The translations under genes were made by a program, and so were the position numbers. A DNA stretch of 6,528 bases, from positions 1 through 6,528 of the forward strand of contig MZGM01000077.1 of the NCBI GenBank assembly GCA_002085035.1. Direction: 5' to 3'. Under the pieces are notes generated by a model. That model was not told the origin of the DNA, made no database searches, and was given only the letters and a program-made list of their open reading frames with translations. Below, piece by piece: positions 3,579 through 6,528 of this stretch (its first letter is position 1; each line of letters begins with the position of its first letter). Source of the stretch: Candidatus Zhuqueibacterota bacterium 4484_219. GTDB taxonomy: Bacteria; Zhuqueibacterota; JdFR-76; 4484-219.

Positions 3579-6528
3579 TTAGTCCAGATAATCAAATGTT
3601 AGCCCAAAATAATAACGGAATTCCTTACCATATTTTTGCCCCCAATTATTACTAAATTGATCTAACCCATAGGCTGTGTTAAAAAATAGTTTAATTGGGT
3701 AGTTGTAAAAAACGAAAATATCAAAGCGCAATTGCAAGCCTACATCTGTTTTGAATTGCGACAAGTCAAGTTTATCTTCGACCCAAGCATTGCCATAGTC
3801 GGCGAAAATTCCCAGATAGATTTTGTCGAAATGGAAAGGAGTGAGGCGAAGATTAAGATGACGAAATAAAGGAAAACGATAAGTAACCGAGCCGATAGCC
3901 AATTTGCGTCCTTCGATACTATAATAAGGGTAGCCTTTCATGCCAACAAGCCCGCCGGCAAAAAGGTGGAAAAAGCTGTCTACTGGGCAATCAATATAGC
4001 CTCCCTGGAAACCTATCTGTAGAGTATGTTTCCATGGTAATGGAAGGTACTCCTGCCATTCGATTCCCAATTTGTTATAGTCATAGTTTTTGTAAACCTC
4101 CATAATAGTGCCGTAAGTAGCATTTACTTTAAATCCCTGGATAAATTTATCCCAGTGATGCTCATAATGTAAAGAAAGGCGTCTTCCCACCGGGTTGATC
4201 TTCCCATCTGGTGCCAATCTTAATTTTTTAAACTTCCATCTGAAGAAAAAATCGCGACCGATAAAATAAGTATAACCAAATTTTACTTCTTGCCCTTGAA
4301 TAGTGGTCTTTAGCCTGGCATGGTAGCGACTATAGGTAAACCCAGAACGCAAATTTTGACTATCGCTCAATTTCAACCCCAGCCCAAAATCAGCCTCCAT
4401 GAGATGATACTTGAATTTATAGTTTTTCTCAGAGGTATGGCGCACTTGATTATAAACTTCCAGAAAAACAGTTGGCAAAAATTTTTTATATTCAACTATG
4501 CCGAAAACATCCCAATCAAAAACCCGATTTGTAGCCACCCCAGCAAGAATGGAGTACCTTTCTAACACTTCACTGGAGTAAAAGTAAGCACCCAATTTGA
4601 GCGGCGAGTTATTGATGCGATTATAGTCATAGATCACACGGGGCAGAATAACCATTGGGGAATACATCTCACGATACAATCGTACAGTATCAGGGTTGTC
4701 AAATTTTTGACCACCTTCTTCATTGCCAGACTTTTCTTGCTTTGACCAGGATAGTAAAGAAGTTGGTGGTTCGGTACGAGGTAATTTAAGCCTGGCCAAA
4801 TAAGAAGGCGATTTACCAATTTTCTGAATCTTTTTAATCCAGGCAATCTTGTAACCCTCAGCAGTGTAAAGACTATAAACAAGCCCCGATTTAGGGTGAA
4901 TCGCTGGCATGAATGCTCCCCCAATAACATTAGTAAGCTGAGCAATTTTCTTAGTTTGAAGGGTCAATTCGTAAATATTGAAAATACCACTTTTGTCCCA
5001 GGCGAAGTAAATCTTTTTGCCATCTGAGCTAAATGTGGGATTTCGAGCATCATTACGGGTTGGTAATAAGATACGAAACTTGCTGCCATCAGGCCTGATA
5101 GTTGCTATTTGACGACCATGGTGCTGAACCGAAGTATCAAAAACAATTAAATCTCCAGTAGGAGACCAGCAGGGTCGAAAAATCTGACGACCATCGTGGA
5201 AATTCGTGATTTGGATGATCTGTTTTTTCACTAAGTCATAAATGGCTAAATTGTTGGTGCCATCTGCATTCAGCACAAAGACAATTTTTTTCCCATCTGG
5301 AGACCAGGCAGGATTCCGAGCCCGCAATTTACCCCAAGTAAGACGGATTTCCTTTTCCCCCTTCAGATCAAATAAATACAAATCGTACTTGTGGGATCCA
5401 TAACGGTCAACTCTATGCTTTCGGGCATAAACTAAAACCTTCCCATTTGGAGACCAGGCAATTGAACCAGCCACCCCAGCTTTCAGCAGTTTGGCTTTTC
5501 CGGTCTCAGTGTCATAAAGCCACAGGCTGGTTTGGGAAAGATACTCTGCTCCCCGATTGCTAAGATAAGCAAATTTTTTTCCATCCGGTGACCAAACAGG
5601 ATAAAAATTACCTATCCCCTCGTCTACAAGGATTCTGCCTTCTACCGGGTTAGCCAATACTTCCGCAAGGCCTTTTAGATAGGTATGGCGAAGAAACCGC
5701 CTCCACTCTCTGTAGAGCTCAGTCTCTGATTTCCCCAGAACAGACTTTAAAGCTGCGTTAAAAGAAAGTCGCCATGGTGCATTCATCTTGCGGGCAAGTA
5801 ATGAAAGCATTTGACGGCCATAGTTTTTGGCAATGTAGCTCACCAGAGCGAACCCACTATTATAGACCATCTCGTTGCCTAAGCTATTCTTACCAAAAAC
5901 GCACATTTCTTTGTAGGAAAGCATTTTGTTTTCAATAACCGCGGTACGCAATATCATGTCGCGATGAGTATCCCAAAAATCATAAGCAGTATTCGGAGCC
6001 TGATATTGAGCTACACCTTCAGCAAACCAGGGTGGGATAACTGTTCCAGCCAGTGGAAACGAAGCAAGCTGAGTGTAAAAACCATAGAGTACATCGGGGC
6101 GTCTTTCTCTTTCATAATTAAAATACTGGAGATAGAATGCAGGGATGTGACGAGTAAATTTCATTGCCACCTGCAGCGATACGATATGGGTAAATTCATG
6201 AGTAACCACATTGAGTACCCAGGGATGGGTGCCGCGGAGCTCGAAATCCATGGGCGTGGCCCAGATTTCAATTTTGTTGTCATAATAGTAGGCCGCTCCA
6301 TTGGAATAATCCTCGTAATCTTTGACCACGATGTGAACCTTGGAATCGGGCTGGTGCCGATACAGAGTGGTAATCGGCCCGTAGATATGTTCAGCAACTC
6401 GCGCAACTTCCCTGGCAGTTCGATCGGCACCTTGATGAAAATGTACAAAAAAATGTTCTGTCTCAATAGTAAACCAGTTAAGTTCTGGATGATTATAGCC
6501 TTCTGATTGGGCAAACAGAGGGGAAGCT
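3579..6528 (-). CDS. Exported HEXXH peptidase / TolB-like propeller / Omp85-like outer-membrane barrel fusion, partial at N-terminus
   Basis: The frame is open to the right edge. The 982 visible residues begin ASPLFAQSEGYNHPEL, which looks like a signal-peptide cleavage region (FAQ), so the start codon is only slightly outside the window. Residues 10 to about 290 form a peptidase MA-like (gluzincin) domain, with HEFTH at 110-114 (bases 6186-6200) and the probable third zinc ligand E170 in PPWFAEGVAQY. Six PD40/TolB-type blades follow at about 305-560. Their signatures are WSPDG 312, WSPNG 358, WSPDG 408, WSPTG 454, FSSDG 499 and a degenerate HPKSG 544. After a low-complexity linker (about 580-620), the last 360 residues are strand-rich and carry the Omp85 landmarks GGLVGMKGYPYY (MKGY at 863-866, bases 3930-3941, equivalent to the VRGF/Y loop-6 motif) and IFADYGNAW (bases 3783-3809). 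The protein should sit in the outer membrane with the peptidase and propeller in the periplasm. Substrate and activity are unknown. The domain order is seen directly; the Omp85 membership is inferred from motifs. Two DUF5683-like genes follow on the same strand. Confidence 0.9.
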   Translation of the reverse strand, partial: ASPLFAQSEGYNHPELNWFTIETEHFFVHFHQGADRTAREVARVAEHIYGPITTLYRHQPDSKVHIVVKDYEDYSNGAAYYYDNKIEIWATPMDFELRGTHPWVLNVVTHEFTHIVSLQVAMKFTRHIPAFYLQYFNYERERRPDVLYGFYTQLASFPLAGTVIPPWFAEGVAQYQAPNTAYDFWDTHRDMILRTAVIENKMLSYKEMCVFGKNSLGNEMVYNSGFALVSYIAKNYGRQMLSLLARKMNAPWRLSFNAALKSVLGKSETELYREWRRFLRHTYLKGLAEVLANPVEGRILVDEGIGNFYPVWSPDGKKFAYLSNRGAEYLSQTSLWLYDTETGKAKLLKAGVAGSIAWSPNGKVLVYARKHRVDRYGSHKYDLYLFDLKGEKEIRLTWGKLRARNPAWSPDGKKIVFVLNADGTNNLAIYDLVKKQIIQITNFHDGRQIFRPCWSPTGDLIVFDTSVQHHGRQIATIRPDGSKFRILLPTRNDARNPTFSSDGKKIYFAWDKSGIFNIYELTLQTKKIAQLTNVIGGAFMPAIHPKSGLVYSLYTAEGYKIAWIKKIQKIGKSPSYLARLKLPRTEPPTSLLSWSKQEKSGNEEGGQKFDNPDTVRLYREMYSPMVILPRVIYDYNRINNSPLKLGAYFYSSEVLERYSILAGVATNRVFDWDVFGIVEYKKFLPTVFLEVYNQVRHTSEKNYKFKYHLMEADFGLGLKLSDSQNLRSGFTYSRYHARLKTTIQGQEVKFGYTYFIGRDFFFRWKFKKLRLAPDGKINPVGRRLSLHYEHHWDKFIQGFKVNATYGTIMEVYKNYDYNKLGIEWQEYLPLPWKHTLQIGFQGGYIDCPVDSFFHLFAGGLVGMKGYPYYSIEGRKLAIGSVTYRFPLFRHLNLRLTPFHFDKIYLGIFADYGNAWVEDKLDLSQFKTDVGLQLRFDIFVFYNYPIKLFFNTAYGLDQFSNNWGQKYGKEFRYYFGLTFDYLD

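Noticed and set aside
4634..4945. Minus-strand 103-residue frame inside the large gene
   Set aside because: It is an out-of-frame shadow of the propeller-to-barrel linker; the main frame is uninterrupted and has recognisable domains.
5964..6506. Plus-strand open frame of 180 residues
   Set aside because: It overlaps the peptidase domain on the other strand, including HEFTH, and its product looks like random translation.

Overview
The window looks like part of a Gram-negative bacterial chromosome of moderate GC (low 40s % by eye). All five genes are on the minus strand, so transcription runs from position 6528 down to position 1. A DUF5683-like protein pair next to a metallopeptidase/beta-propeller/outer-membrane-barrel fusion suggests the FCB superphylum (Calditrichota, KSB1, Ignavibacteriota or Marinimicrobia type). 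This placement is an inference from gene content. I see no mobile element, tRNA, rRNA or CRISPR array.

Layout in the direction of transcription. First comes a very large envelope gene (3579-6528), cut by the window edge just inside its signal peptide. It encodes an exported HEXXH (gluzincin-type) peptidase domain, a six-bladed TolB/PD40-like propeller and an Omp85/BamA-like C-terminal barrel. After a 177-base gap come two adjacent, divergent paralogues with signal peptides and DUF5683-like cores (2592-3401 and 1733-2584). They are only 7 bases apart and almost certainly co-transcribed. After 82 bases lies an orphan RmlD-like short-chain dehydrogenase/reductase (769-1650). A 205-base gap with a good sigma70-type promoter then leads into gatB (1-563, cut by the left edge), which encodes subunit B of the Asp/Glu-tRNA amidotransferase.

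The first three genes form a plausible envelope module. One is a large outer-membrane or periplasmic protein, and the other two are small exported membrane proteins of unknown role. The reductase may be read through from them, because no clear promoter or terminator lies in front of it. gatB appears to have its own promoter and is functionally unrelated housekeeping. The strongest candidate for an under-described system is the peptidase-propeller-barrel fusion with its two DUF5683-like neighbours.

Two start sites need care. The large gene has no real start in the window: the GTG at 6327-6329 is internal. The 269-residue DUF5683-like protein should start at the ATG at 3399-3401, because an apparent upstream GTG is part of its ribosome binding site.
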